Assembly (NCBI RefSeq): GCF_937616625.2
Contig: NC_065571.1
Span: 46,671,651 to 46,735,650, forward strand
DNA length: 64,000 nucleotides
Reading direction: 5' to 3'
Origin: Mercurialis annua
Taxonomy: Eukaryota; Streptophyta; Magnoliopsida; Malpighiales; Euphorbiaceae
The notes below the pieces were generated by a model. That model worked only from the letters and a program-made list of their open reading frames with translations, searched no databases and had not been told where the DNA came from. This document shows positions 36,433-49,789 of this stretch, one piece after another. A program made the translations under genes and the position numbers. The stretch's first letter is position 1. The number at the start of each line of letters is the position of its first letter.

Positions 36433-38246
36433 TGTCACGACCCATTTTCATGAATCGCGACCAGCGCTAGGGTATGGGTATGGTTGTACCAAAACCCGTA
36501 GCTAGCCTTACAGTTAACCCTATAAATACATAACCTGCAAGAAAACAATGCTCGGGGGGCAACCGAGACTTCAGCCTAGTTCTAACAGTTCATAAAATAC
36601 AATATTTGTATAATAGATGCTAGATGCTCGATCAATTCTGAGTCTCCAATATAGCATAAATATTTAATAACCCAAGTTATTATATTAATGCCAAAACAAC
36701 AATTAATCAATTGAATAATTCTGATAACAAGTATTAGACAAGTACAACTTCTAATTACTACTGCGGTCTAAGAATAAAATCAATTTAATAGTTTTAATAA
36801 AATAAAATAAACCTCTGAGGAATTAAAGAATCAGAGACCAGCTGACTCGCTCAAATCATAACCCTGGGGAAAATTGGGAAAAACAACAGGGTCAGATTTA
36901 CTGAGTAGAGTTTATATAACCATTTACATTTATTAAGTTGAAAACCTTTAAAAAAACATTTAATAAAATATTTTCATTATGGATTATCAATGAAACCCTA
37001 AACCACAATTCTAAATCCATGGTGAGACGTATCTCAATAACCGATCCCCGACTATCACTTAATAAATAGTGAGCCCAGCAGACATATCTTCCATCGGTGC
37101 CCTCACTAAGGTGAGACGTATCTCAAACCTACCTCAATACCATAATCATTACCGGTCCGCACGCAGTCCCGATGATGCCCATCGAGTAGCACGTTCCAAA
37201 TCAAATCCACAATGCCGAAAAACAGTTCGAAAGCTGTTTATACATATAAATATACAAAATATAACATTTGCTTAATAAAGAGGTAAATAGAGATATAAAC
37301 TCACTGCTTGCTATTCCACGTGAAACTTGACAAACAATCTAACTCTGGTTCGCCTCTGAAGTACGAACAATCGACGAGTCTAAACAAGGTATAAAATCAT
37401 AATTAAAACAGACCCTAACTCTAGAGAGTACTAGACACGTCAAGGTAAAATAATCCAGAGCCAACACAAAACCTAAATAAATTATAATGCCAAAATAATA
37501 CAAGTCTATTGAGTTCTCGCTTTAAACTCCGTTTCGGAAAATATTATTTAAATAAATATTAAATAATATAACAATTTCCAAATAGTGGGTTAGCCGAGTT
37601 ACCGATAATTACCAAGCTACCTCACGTGTCAGGTGATCCAAGTCTAACCCGACCCAAAATATTTTGTCAAAAATAAAAACTATAGTTTATAATTTCTAAA
37701 ATAACAATTTGATAAAATAATAAATCAGCATTTAAACGGAACTCAATATTTTAAGATCCAAGTAACCAATAGCTACTAAAAATTTATTTAATTAAAAATA
37801 AATTTAAAAAATATTTAAAATCTTAAAACGTCAAATTGACACGTGTAGTCAATATTCCAAAATATAATAATTACCCAAGTAATTTTAAATTATTTAATTA
37901 TAATTATAATTATCACTATTCATTTATAATAATTAAAATAATTAATAATAGTTTAAAAAAATGTGAAGTAGTTAATTTACTTAAGGGATTCAATTGAGTA
38001 AAATAAACAATTAAATAGCCAAACTAGCATATTAGCCATTCCTTCCAACCAAACAAAACAATTTCTTCTGCCATAACCCAAGGAACCCGCCAAACATAAA
38101 TTCAAATCAACAAATTATCAAAGTTCATACTATAAACCATAATAACCTAATAATCTTGTAAACTAAATAAGAATCAATGATAAGAATCATTAATATGGTT
38201 GCTACAGTAACCAAAATCATGAAAATTAAAACAATAGCTAAAATTC
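36433..38246 (-). repeat. Solo LTR, first part (split by the LARD)
   Basis: Begins TGTCACGACCCATTTTCATG directly after GAAAA (36428-36432). It is homologous to, but clearly diverged from, the LARD LTR along its length. It stops at AATTC (38242-38246), the target site of the inserted LARD, and resumes at 48577. Confidence 0.9.
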
Positions 38247-39653
38247 TGTCACGACCCATTTTCATGGATCGCGACCGGCGCTAGGGTATGGGTATGGTTG
38301 TACCAAAACCCGTAGCAAGCCTTGCGGATAACCATATAAGTACATAAACCTGCAAGAAACCAATGCTCGGGGGCAACCGAGACTTCAGCCTAATTCTAGC
38401 AGTTTATAATAATCACATTTTTAAGTGCTCGAACAACCCCGAGTCTCCAACATGGCATAAATACATATTAACCCAAGTTAATATAAGAATGCTAAATAAT
38501 ATATAAATCAATTGAATAATTGTATAACAAGTATTAGACAAATAAGACTTCTAATTACTACTGCGGTCTAAGAGTAAAATCAGTTTAATAACTTAATTAA
38601 AATAAGACCTCCGAGGAAATAAGGAAACGGAGGCCAGCTGACTCGCTCAAAATCATAACCCTGGAAAAATTGGGAAAACAACGGGGTCAGATATACTGAG
38701 ATGAGTTCATATAACTATTTACATTTATTAAGTGAAAACTTTTAAAACACTTTTAAAATATTTGTAAAGGAATTTATCATTATGGATAAGCATTGAAACC
38801 CTAAACCACAAATAATCTAAATCCAGTTGTCGTGTCGGTGAGACGTATCTCCATAACCGATCCCCGACTATCACTCAAATAAACATGTGAGTCCCAGGAG
38901 ACGTATCTTCCACCGGCGCCCTCACTAAGGCGAGACGTATCTCAAACCTACCTCAATACCATATGATCATATACCGGTGCGCACGCAGTCTCGATGATGC
39001 CCATCGAGTAGCCCGTTCCAATTCAGATCCATAATGTCGAAAACATTTCGAAAGCTGTATATACAATATAACTATATATGCAAAAATACAATTTACTTAA
39101 TAAAGCGGTAAATAGCGATATAAACTCACTGCTTGCTAGTCCACGTGAATACCGGCAAGCAACTAATCCTGGTTCGCCTCTGAAGCACGAACAGTAGACG
39201 GGTCTAGACAAATAAAATAATTGTTAAAAACAGACCCTAACTCTAGAGAGTACTAGACACCACATAGGACTAGCACAACGCAAAACCAAACCACATTTAA
39301 TAAACACTTATATTAAATGCATTCCAAATATAATTCAAGTTATAGAATACAAATCATATTAATTATATATTAAATTACAATTTTAGTAATTTAATAAACA
39401 AATTCATTTAACCCAAGTTAAAAATCCGTATCAGTGAGTCAGCCGAGTTATTAAAAAACTACCAAGCTTCTTCCCACTTGTCGGGCGACCATAGTCTAAC
39501 CCAAACAAAACTTATTAATTTTATAAACCCGAGTTTATAAATTAAAGATACTTGATAAAACAATTATCTATATTAAAATAGAATTTAATATCTTATAATT
39601 CAAGTAACCCAAGTTACACCCCAAAAACTTAATTAAATAAGTCATAAAAGTTT

Positions 39654-39734
39654 AGGGACTAAATTGTACTTTAGCCAAATAGGGACTAAACTGTACTTTA
39701 GCCAACTAAGGACTAAATGGTACTTTAGTCAATT
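39654..39734. repeat. Three 27-bp tandem repeats in the LARD LTR
   Basis: Three consecutive units of the form AGGGACTAAATTGTACTTTA plus seven bases, with 2-5 changes each. The same triplet is at 47038-47118 in the other LTR. Confidence 0.9.
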
Positions 39735-40897
39735 ATAAAATCAAATTAATTTCCCGTTCTTAATTTACTAAACAATAAATCAATTAGAAGTCCAAGAGTT
39801 ATAACTTAGCAAAAATATGGCTTTAGAAACTTTTAGGGACTAAATCGCCAATTAGCCAAAATAGACATTTCAATAAAAACTACCTATAATTACCCGAGTA
39901 ATTATATTAATTTAGATTATAAAATAATTTTCGCCTTCAAGTTATAACTTTAAAATTTAAACAATTACCAAAGTTATTATCAAACAACAACATAGGTAGA
40001 AGTAACTTAGGAACTTATTTGTTTTAAATCAAATGACATGGTGATTAAAATGGACATTAAACCATCTTCCCCATTTAACAGATTCAAAAACTGCCGCCCA
40101 CCATAATCATGAAGAAACATAAACTCAAGCTAATTCTTATTCAATATCTTAATCAACAAGCTAACATAAAACCCATGTCAAGATTCCTATCATTTAATGC
40201 AACACACTCATGAACAACTCACAATCCTAATTTTTTAAATCACCCAAACAGTAGCAATTAAGAACAAGAACGGCAGCCACATAACACATTCATTACGGTG
40301 AAAGAACGGCGAGGAAACACGGTTTCCATCCTTATCGATTCATCTAAAATATCACAAGTTAAATGTTAAATGTTTAAAGATTCATAAGCCAAGAGATTAA
40401 GGTCATAAAGTAGCAAGATCATGGCTAAAGAGGAAGGAAAACAATCGGCAGAAACATGACAATCAAGAACAGAATATACACGTACAATTTCGATGAAACG
40501 GCGGCGACTATATCGCATAGAATTACGTACCGTTTTGACGAAAACAAAGATGGGAATTGAAGAGGCATGTGTCTACAATCTTATCGACGAAACGGAACTG
40601 GATTCGATCAAGAAACGAAGGAGAACGAATCAAAACTCAGAGGTGTCGATTAAAAACAAAATCTGGAAATTTTGAAAGAAACTTACCAAATTTTCAGTCA
40701 ACTTCGGAAGGGATTACGGCTAGCGAATTCTCAGCGAAATTGAAAGGGAAAGATTGCTATGAATTGTTTGCTGCGTGGGGAACGTTTTAGGTCAAAAATA
40801 TTAAGCATTTAAACGTAGGAATTAGGTTAAAAACGAGGTGGAAGTAGGGTTGGTGAAAGGGCAAAACTGCCCTTAAGAGACCTGAGCAGAAATTTCA

Positions 40898-41003
40898 CAG
40901 TCCCGTTCGGGACAGGCACAGTCCCGTACGGGACTGTGTGTGAAATTCCCAGTCCCGTACGGGACAGGCACAGTCTCGTACGGGACTGTGCGTGAAATTC
41001 CCA
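40898..41003. repeat. Cluster of CAGTCCCGTACGGGACTG palindromes in the LARD LTR
   Basis: Four palindrome-type units centred on CCCGTACGGG (one CCCGTTCGGG, one CTCGTACGGG), separated by GGCA or by GTGTGTGAAATTCC-type spacers. One unit extends to a perfect 22-base palindrome at 40917-40938. The cluster is repeated at 48282-48387. It could form hairpins in RNA or bind a dimeric factor. Confidence 0.9.
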
Positions 41004-41187
41004 GGTCTCGTTTTTCCTCCTTGGTTCAACCATTTGGTTGAACCAAGACCCAAAGGACCGAGAACCAAACCCAAAATTGAAATTGAACCGAACCAAAATT
41101 TAACTACGAATCAAACCGCCCCCGAAAAATTTAATTTAATACCGAAAACAATTTAGAAAATTTTAAAAAAAATTCCGGGATATTACA

Positions 41188-41200
41188 TTCTCCCCAACTA
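41188..41200 (-). other. Polypurine tract of the LARD
   Basis: The minus strand reads GTTGGGGAGAA directly before the LTR start TGTAATATCC, preceded by the AATTCGAGGACGAATTT phrase. Confidence 0.85.
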
Positions 41201-44200
41201 ATTATAAATTCGTCCTCGAATTTAAATAAAACTATCGACATACCACATAACATAAAGTTACACATCCAGTTAAACAAAATGTACAAAGCTGATAAGAAAA
41301 CACATCCACATGATACCTAGCGTATATTAGGACAACAAAAATATAACGAAACTGCACACGACCTCTGTCATTAAATAACAGATCAAAACCAGGAAACCAA
41401 CCCACTGTCGTTGATGGTATTCCATGTCCAACGGCATACGCACGCGCGTAAACAAAATTTAACAGGTTGTCCCTCAAAACAATTCAAAACCTTCGGTTGC
41501 AAAAAAAACTGAACACACTCAAAGGTCACCAAAGTACTAACACAACTACCACTAGGCATAACGATAACATAACTCTAGGGCAGTTCAACTAAGATACAAC
41601 AAGCTCTACTACCCAACACTCGGCTAATACACTAGGATAATTAAGATCCAATCTCCAATCGCATAACCGACACTGGCTCGCAATATAAGCGATCACAACA
41701 CACTTATGCACCAAATCCTGTTTCTAGCAGTAGATGCTCCAACTCATAATAACACAATTTATTCAACTGAGAGTCACCATTTTTCTATACCGGAGTGTTT
41801 TCCAAAGCCAGCTCGAAACTCATCTATTACAAAAATCCTCAATATCAATACATGGTTAAGCGTTAAGCTCAACTATAGCTCTACAACTCCAAACTCTTTT
41901 GCCTTAAACAAAACAATAACATTGCAATATAGTTGATAAAATCTATCATTCCTAAACCCTTACTTCCTTTTTCTTATAGCATCTCTAATTCAAAATGACC
42001 GATAACAAAACCCAATAACTTCAGAAAATATTTCGGTTCCAAAACAAACATGATAATAATCATCTAATCCTAACGATTGGTACCAGCTCGATAATACTAT
42101 TAACTTGTGAATCCACAACACAAAAACTCATAACGCAATTCAAAGAAAAACGAACATCTCTCAAGAATACAAAATAAATTTCTATATCAATTATAAACAA
42201 TATCCATCATAATGATTCTTCCAATCTCTCAGAAACATAACGCCATGACTACTCTGCACATTGACTGCATCTGACAACATAAAATTTGTCACCCTTACCA
42301 AGGGTTCAACAAATGACCCAACGATATCCATTATTACGATAAAACCCTCTATAACAAAATCAATCAACCTATTTTAGTTGTCGAAACCTATTAACCGCGA
42401 TTTCGATTTTTAAATCAACTACCTCATATAACAAAATCGAATTCAAATCCTCAAAATTATTCAATCAATTGACTACAGCCTCGTATACAACGAGAGATCA
42501 ATACGATCAGATTGTTAGTTATGCTCAAAACCAACTCCTGTGGGTATAAAATCTTTTAATATCAAATATTTTATACACAATTAGAATTTCCACTTTGATT
42601 AAAAGACTCTACGTCTTACACCTCCTTTTTATTCGAAATCAAAATACCCTTACCGTTGAAAAACCATCGGTTTTGCAAACCCTTGAAATTTTTCAAAATC
42701 TCCACATTTAAAATCTGAAATTTTTCCTTACTTCTAATATATTTGCAAATTTATAAAAAGTTCAACTGTCAAAATTTTATGTTCTCTTAGATCAAACTCG
42801 TTAAAACATTTTTTAAATAATTTATACTTTAAAAGCCAACTATGGCAGAATTTTCCGTAATCAAAATACACATTGATGTTTCAAACATAACAAAATTTTA
42901 AATCGCTTCTAAATTTTCTCAAACAAAAACACCACTTATAGACATCGCTTAAGTGGAAAATTTATTATCCCTTCTTGAATCAATTTTTGACAAAATTTCT
43001 CCCTTTCCTCAGAAAAGTAAAATCAGCAATATAAATTTCTTGTTTATAAACATTCCTTATATCAATATACCAAAATATTTTGTACAATTTCAAATCTGAA
43101 AAGATAAAGTTTCGTTTAAAACAAAAATATAGTGTATATATATACACATGGAGCATAACCAACATTTTTAATCCATAAATCCTTAATTATCATGAAGCTT
43201 TCTATTCTAATATACACTATACCGCACATAGCACAACTATATCTCGAATCTCAAAATCATTCTTACTCATAACCACAAGATTCTAATTCTACAGACCAAT
43301 ATCTCACAACATAATCGTCCAATACCCATCACCATCATCACAGAGTATTTGTCTAGCTACCTTTCGGTAACAGTTTAAAATCATTTGAATTCAACAACTT
43401 TATAAATAAATATATCACAATGTGACTCGCGAGTTCGTTTCAAAACATCTTCCTCAAAACAATTTATCGATAAAATCCATTTTACATAATTGTGCGCCAG
43501 GGTGATGACATCTCTCATCCCCAAAGAGTTGTATCCAACCCTAATAATTTCTATGCACGTGATGCATGTACTATTATGCATGTATCAATTATTAATTTAT
43601 CTTATATTTAGTGAACAACTCTGTGTTTAATGCAAACCTATTCGTGACATTCAAAATGCATGTTCATGATATGTCTGGGCACAATTACGTGTTGAAAATA
43701 TTTCAAATTTCCGCAAATCAATCTTTGAAATCCATTTCTTAATAACACATTTGCTAGACGTTACACTCTGTGAGATGTGCACTTGATAACCTCAAAATAT
43801 TTCTCAAAATTCCTTACTTGTAACCTAGCAACATTCGATGCTATAAAACAATTCAACCTAAAATTCTGTTACAACTCTTCCGCATAAAAATCTAACTACC
43901 CTAAACCCTAATCGAAACTCATTCCCAAAGAAATAACACATCAAACGTTCTCACCAAATCTACCACCAGCTCCCGCATCGCATCATCAGACTTGATGGAA
44001 ACACCAGTGCATTAATACACCGATCTATCTTCTTGGTTCAGAGTTTTCAATATCCGATCTAGGATAATCAGATATCATCAGCCAATCCGAAGGAAGTACT
44101 TCCCTCGTATTCCTCGATATCGAAACCCCAAGGTTTCGATCCACGAAACAGAAACAGCAAAGCCCGGCGCAACCCAAAACCAAACAAAAGAGAAAGAAGC

Positions 44201-45609
44201 TCTAAAAGAAGATCTTACTCAAAGGTCAAAACTATACATCGAGGTAAGGCAACCATAACCACATGATTAGATCATCTCACGTGCTACACCGCACGAAGAG
44301 ACAAAACTAAAACAATCAACTTAGTCCAACGGACAAGCGAGTTATAAAACACAAATAATGTTCACAAGATAACAAATCTGAAAATCGAAAACCACGAAAC
44401 CATGCCATTGAACACAATTTACTCAAGCATTCTTAAAACAAATCAGGATGTGCCACAACATTTCCTTGAAATCTCATTTCAAATTTACCATGTAATTATA
44501 TCGTCCTTTAATAGTACGCTTCAAAATTCGTTTTGAAATTTAAAGTCAAATACGAAACTTCCAAATTTTGTTGAGCCCCACGGTTAAAAGAAAAACACTA
44601 TCTATAAAAGCCTCTCTATTTATCAATTTCTTTAAAACGGATACCCAAGTATCTCAAACCATAAAATCATCGAGCTAGCCGAGTCATTACAACTACCAAG
44701 CTCAACTCCTTAATTTAGGTGACCCGAGTCGAACCCAAAACAACTTTTTATAAAACGTATTCAAAATATTTGTAAAACCGAAAGAAAATATTTTTAATAA
44801 AATCTCCACCCTTTCAAAATAGTAAAATAAATTCAACGTTAAATTCTTAAAACAATGACTTATCTCATAAAACATCATTTGAAACCATCGCTTGTTAACA
44901 CCAGACCAAACATAATATTTCAAAATATTTACTGGCAACTCAACCAAAAACCATCTTTTTAAGAATTTAAAATTAAACTTCTCTTATAATTCTATGTCGA
45001 AATACAAATCGGATAAAACAATATTCTCGATAAAAATCTCTAAATCAACATGTGGTCAAACAATGCATGACCATCAAACACGTTTTAAGGTTTAACCCAA
45101 AATCTCTTTAATTGAAAAATAAGGCTAACGTCCAACATACGATCACATTTAACATCAACAATTGAGGCCAAAGCCAAGATGTACTTTATTAACAAGGCAA
45201 AAGCAGTTCAACGCATCACGTAAAATAACTGTAACATTACCATAAATTCTAAATCGTTTTAGACATAAACGACAAGTTTTATCAACCATCATACCCAAGT
45301 ATGAGTCTTTAGGAAAATTTACCAACCTATGATTTCCCGAGAAATCAAAAGTACTTATAATCACCCAAGTGAAATAATCTCAACATGATAAAACACAGCA
45401 ATTAACATCCAAGTGAAATAAATTGTCAATCAAAGCATCAATACCAAATAAGGACTGACAGACATCACCTATAGGATGTAGGCTGAAGGTTTGAAAACAA
45501 ATGATGACGTTTAAAAGACAAGACACGAATCCTAATTCCACAGTAGTTCCTAAGACACAACAATACTTAACAGAGTAAACACATAGCAAGCAATGGCCTT
45601 AGTTTGAAA
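41201..45609. other. Non-coding interior of the LARD
   Basis: 4.4 kb with no protease, RT, RNase H, integrase or gag motif on either strand; open frames are all under 100 codons and unrecognised. The sequence is AT-rich with many ATTTCAAAAT-type words. A GC-richer part near 43960-44230 contains short local palindromes (CGATATCG...; CCCCAAGGTTTCG). Conserved size and structure without coding is what defines LARDs. Confidence 0.85.
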
Positions 45610-45626
45610 CCAAAGCTCTGATACCA
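45610..45626 (-). other. Primer-binding site of the LARD (tRNA-iMet)
   Basis: The minus strand reads TGGTATCAGAGC, four bases inside the 5' LTR, complementary to the 3' end of plant initiator tRNA-Met. This fixes the element's orientation as minus. Confidence 0.92.
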
Positions 45627-45630
45627 AGTT

Positions 45631-48571
45631 TGTCACGACCCATTTTCATGGATCGCGACCGGCGCTAGGGTATGGGTATGGTTGTACCAAAACCCGTAGC
45701 AAGCCTTGCGGATAACCATATAAGTACATAAACCTGCAAGAAACCAATGCTCGGGGGCAACCGAGACTTCAGCCTAATTCTAGCAGTTTATAATAATCAC
45801 ATTTTTAAGTGCTCGAACAACCCCGAGTCTCCAACATGGCATAAATACATATTAACCCAAGTTAATATAAGAATGCTAAATAATATATAAATCAATTGAA
45901 TAATTGTATAACAAGTATTAGACAAATAAGACTTCTAATTACTACTGCGGTCTAAGAGTAAAATCAGTTTAATAACTTAATTAAAATAAGACCTCCGAGG
46001 AAATAAGGAAACGGAGGCCAGCTGACTCGCTCAAAATCATAACCCTGGAAAAATTGGGAAAACAACGGGGTCAGATATACTGAGATGAGTTCATATAACT
46101 ATTTACATTTATTAAGTGAAAACTTTTAAAACACTTTTAAAATATTTGTAAAGGAATTTATCATTATGGATAAGCATTGAAACCCTAAACCACAAATAAT
46201 CTAAATCCAGTTGTCGTGTCGGTGAGACGTATCTCCATAACCGATCCCCGACTATCACTCAAATAAACATGTGAGTCCCAGGAGACGTATCTTCCACCGG
46301 CGCCCTCACTAAGGCGAGACGTATCTCAAACCTACCTCAATACCATATGATCATATACCGGTGCGCACGCAGTCTCGATGATGCCCATCGAGTAGCCCGT
46401 TCCAATTCAGATCCATAATGTCGAAAACATTTCGAAAGCTGTATATACAATATAACTATATATGCAAAAATACAATTTACTTAATAAAGCGGTAAATAGC
46501 GATATAAACTCACTGCTTGCTAGTCCACGTGAATACCGGCAAGCAACTAATCCTGGTTCGCCTCTGAAGCACGAACAGTAGACGGGTCTAGACAAATAAA
46601 ATAATTGTTAAAAACAGACCCTAACTCTAGAGAGTACTAGACACCACATAGGACTAGCACAACGCAAAACCAAACCACATTTAATAAACACTTATATTAA
46701 ATGCATTCCAAATATAATTCAAGTTATAGAATACAAATCATATTAATTATATATTAAATTACAATTTTAGTAATTTAATAAACAAATTCATTTAACCCAA
46801 GTTAAAAATCCGTATCAGTGAGTCAGCCGAGTTATTAAAAAACTACCAAGCTTCTTCCCACTTGTCGGGCGACCATAGTCTAACCCAAACAAAACTTATT
46901 AATTTTATAAACCCGAGTTTATAAATTAAAGATACTTGATAAAACAATTATCTATATTAAAATAGAATTTAATATCTTATAATTCAAGTAACCCAAGTTA
47001 CACCCCAAAAACTTAATTAAATAAGTCATAAAAGTTTAGGGACTAAATTGTACTTTAGCCAAATAGGGACTAAACTGTACTTTAGCCAACTAAGGACTAA
47101 ATGGTACTTTAGTCAATTATAAAATCAAATTAATTTCCCGTTCTTAATTTACTAAACAATAAATCAATTAGAAGTCCAAGAGTTATAACTTAGCAAAAAT
47201 ATGGCTTTAGAAACTTTTAGGGACTAAATCGCCAATTAGCCAAAATAGACATTTCAATAAAAACTACCTATAATTACCCGAGTAATTATATTAATTTAGA
47301 TTATAAAATAATTTTCGCCTTCAAGTTATAACTTTAAAATTTAAACAATTACCAAAGTTATTATCAAACAACAACATAGGTAGAAGTAACTTAGGAACTT
47401 ATTTGTTTTAAATCAAATGACATGGTGATTAAAATGGACATTAAACCATCTTCCCCATTTAACAGATTCAAAAACTGCCGCCCACCATAATCATGAAGAA
47501 ACATAAACTCAAGCTAATTCTTATTCAATATCTTAATCAACAAGCTAACATAAAACCCATGTCAAGATTCCTATCATTTAATGCAACACACTCATGAACA
47601 ACTCACAATCCTAATTTTTTAAATCACCCAAACAGTAGCAATTAAGAACAAGAACGGCAGCCACATAACACATTCATTACGGTGAAAGAACGGCGAGGAA
47701 ACACGGTTTCCATCCTTATCGATTCATCTAAAATATCACAAGTTAAATGTTAAATGTTTAAAGATTCATAAGCCAAGAGATTAAGGTCATAAAGTAGCAA
47801 GATCATGGCTAAAGAGGAAGGAAAACAATCGGCAGAAACATGACAATCAAGAACAGAATATACACGTACAATTTCGATGAAACGGCGGCGACTATATCGC
47901 ATAGAATTACGTACCGTTTTGACGAAAACAAAGATGGGAATTGAAGAGGCATGTGTCTACAATCTTATCGACGAAACGGAACTGGATTCGATCAAGAAAC
48001 GAAGGAGAACGAATCAAAACTCAGAGGTGTCGATTAAAAACAAAATCTGGAAATTTTGAAAGAAACTTACCAAATTTTCAGTCAACTTCGGAAGGGATTA
48101 CGGCTAGCGAATTCTCAGCGAAATTGAAAGGGAAAGATTGCTATGAATTGTTTGCTGCGTGGGGAACGTTTTAGGTCAAAAATATTAAGCATTTAAACGT
48201 AGGAATTAGGTTAAAAACGAGGTGGAAGTAGGGTTGGTGAAAGGGCAAAACTGCCCTTAAGAGACCTGAGCAGAAATTTCACAGTCCCGTTCGGGACAGG
48301 CACAGTCCCGTACGGGACTGTGTGTGAAATTCCCAGTCCCGTACGGGACAGGCACAGTCTCGTACGGGACTGTGCGTGAAATTCCCAGGTCTCGTTTTTC
48401 CTCCTTGGTTCAACCATTTGGTTGAACCAAGACCCAAAGGACCGAGAACCAAACCCAAAATTGAAATTGAACCGAACCAAAATTTAACTACGAATCAAAC
48501 CGCCCCCGAAAAATTTAATTTAATACCGAAAACAATTTAGAAAATTTTAAAAAAAATTCCGGGATATTACA
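45631..48571 (-). repeat. 5' LTR of the LARD
   Basis: Same length as the partner and indistinguishable from it in the stretches read. It follows the 4-base spacer and primer site on the minus strand. Confidence 0.97.
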
Positions 48572-48576
48572 AATTC

Positions 48577-49588
48577 TGAAAACAAAGCATGAACTACAGA
48601 CTTAATAACAACTTAACTCATGAGATCAATTTTTAAAACAACTAATGCTATGGAGAAAACATGGACCATCTCAGAAACAAGAAATCACTCGGCCAAAACA
48701 AGAACAAGATCACAGGTAATACTCAAGAAAGGACCACGAACCAAAGTCAACATAATTCAAGAGATTTGAATATATCGTTTGAAGATAACACGTCCAATGT
48801 TTATAGAGGTGATCCGGCTCAGATTTGTTGTGAAATTAATGCCTAACATAAGAAGGAATTACATCCAAGGGAAAACTTAGGATTTGACAGAAAACAAAAT
48901 AAATGGAAATCCAATATTATCGCAAAAACGATGAAACGACGGCGGCTCAAGCGAAGAGTATACGTACCGTTTCTGATTTCAAAATTTTAGAATTGTAGGG
49001 TATCGAGTCTACTACGGCTGAGACGAAACGGATCTCCAGACAAAGCTAAAACGAATGAGAACGGCTCAGCGAACGGAAGTGTCGATATAAGCAAAATTGA
49101 GAATTATGAACAAGAAACTTACTGAAAACAGCAAGGATTTTAGGGAGATTGGGAAGCGTTTTTTTCTCAAGAAATCTAGAGGATGATGACGGCTAGGGTT
49201 GATGGAAAAGATTAAAAACAGAATAGGGTTTTTAAGTGAACAAAACGAATGAATAGAAATAAGAACGCAACAATTTCAGTTTGTGTTCACTGCTTCTAAG
49301 GCTTTATAATAAACAAAAGGCATGGGCCTTTGATTTTACACAAAAGAATGGCCAAATCACGTGGGAACTAATACCAGTGCATGAATTGCATGAAAAATTC
49401 AAATACTTTTCTTTTTCTTTTCTTTTTTCTTTTTAAAAATTAATAAAACAAACCAACCACGAATCGTATCAACGAACGACTAAAATAAAGTTTAATAAAA
49501 ATATATAATAATAATAAATTACCTAAAACTTGAAGGAATGTAAAAATTATAAATAAAAAATAATAATTTAAAATTACGGGATATTACA
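48577..49588 (-). repeat. Solo LTR, second part
   Basis: Continues the interrupted LTR after the duplicated AATTC (48572-48576) and ends GGGATATTACA at 49588, followed by GAAAA (49589-49593), the same five bases that precede 36433. Both parts together are about 2.83 kb. One LTR with a matching 5-bp duplication indicates loss of an older full element by LTR-LTR recombination. Confidence 0.9.
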
Positions 49589-49636
49589 GAAAACATGCGC
49601 TTTTATCATTCTGGACGAAAAAGGTTAGTTCGGCAA

Positions 49637-49768
49637 AAAATTTGCAGTTTAGGGGTTAAAAAGAACAAGAAAAAAAGTTAAGAGGTCTAATAGAATATAA
49701 AATTAGTTTAAGAATCTCAGAGAATAAAAGTGTATAGTTTAGGGGTCAAATGGTGCATTAAACCCTCT
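49637..49768 (-). repeat. MITE arm related to 35144-35437, inverted
   Basis: The minus strand from 49768 reads GGTTTAATGCACCATTTGAC then CCCTAAACTAT, and follows the 35144 element for about 130 bases. The other end is not recognisable; the solo LTR inserted 48 bases away (49589) may have disrupted it. Confidence 0.6.
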
Positions 49769-49789
49769 GTAAATTGTGTAAATTATTTA

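Larger units (their letters stand above)
38247..41187 (-). repeat. 3' LTR of the LARD
   Basis: 2,941 bp. Short frames inside it (e.g. 39023-39211 minus, 40493-40675 plus, 40827-41096 minus) have no recognisable protein and recur identically in the other LTR. Confidence 0.97.
38247..48571 (-). mobile_element. LARD: large non-autonomous LTR retrotransposon, very young
   Basis: 10,325 bp flanked by AATTC (38242-38246, 48572-48576). The two 2,941-bp LTRs are offset by exactly 7,384 bases; I saw no difference in the stretches compared. On the minus strand the order is LTR (45631-48571), a tRNA-iMet primer site, a 4.4-kb interior with no retroviral-type coding, a purine tract, LTR (38247-41187). 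LTR ends are TGTAATATCCCGG...GGGTCGTGACA. The end motif, tRNA-iMet site and the GAGGACGAATTT phrase before the purine tract resemble Tekay/Del-type chromoviruses (from memory), which probably supply the proteins. Inserted inside an older LTR of a related family. Confidence 0.95.

Noticed and set aside
40898..41003. CRISPR-like array
   Set aside because: Repeats are palindromes with tiny variable spacers inside a plant LTR. There are no cas genes and the genome is eukaryotic.
39023..41096. Short frames within the LARD LTR as genes
   Set aside because: All are under 100 codons and duplicated exactly in the other LTR, and one simply reads through the palindrome cluster.
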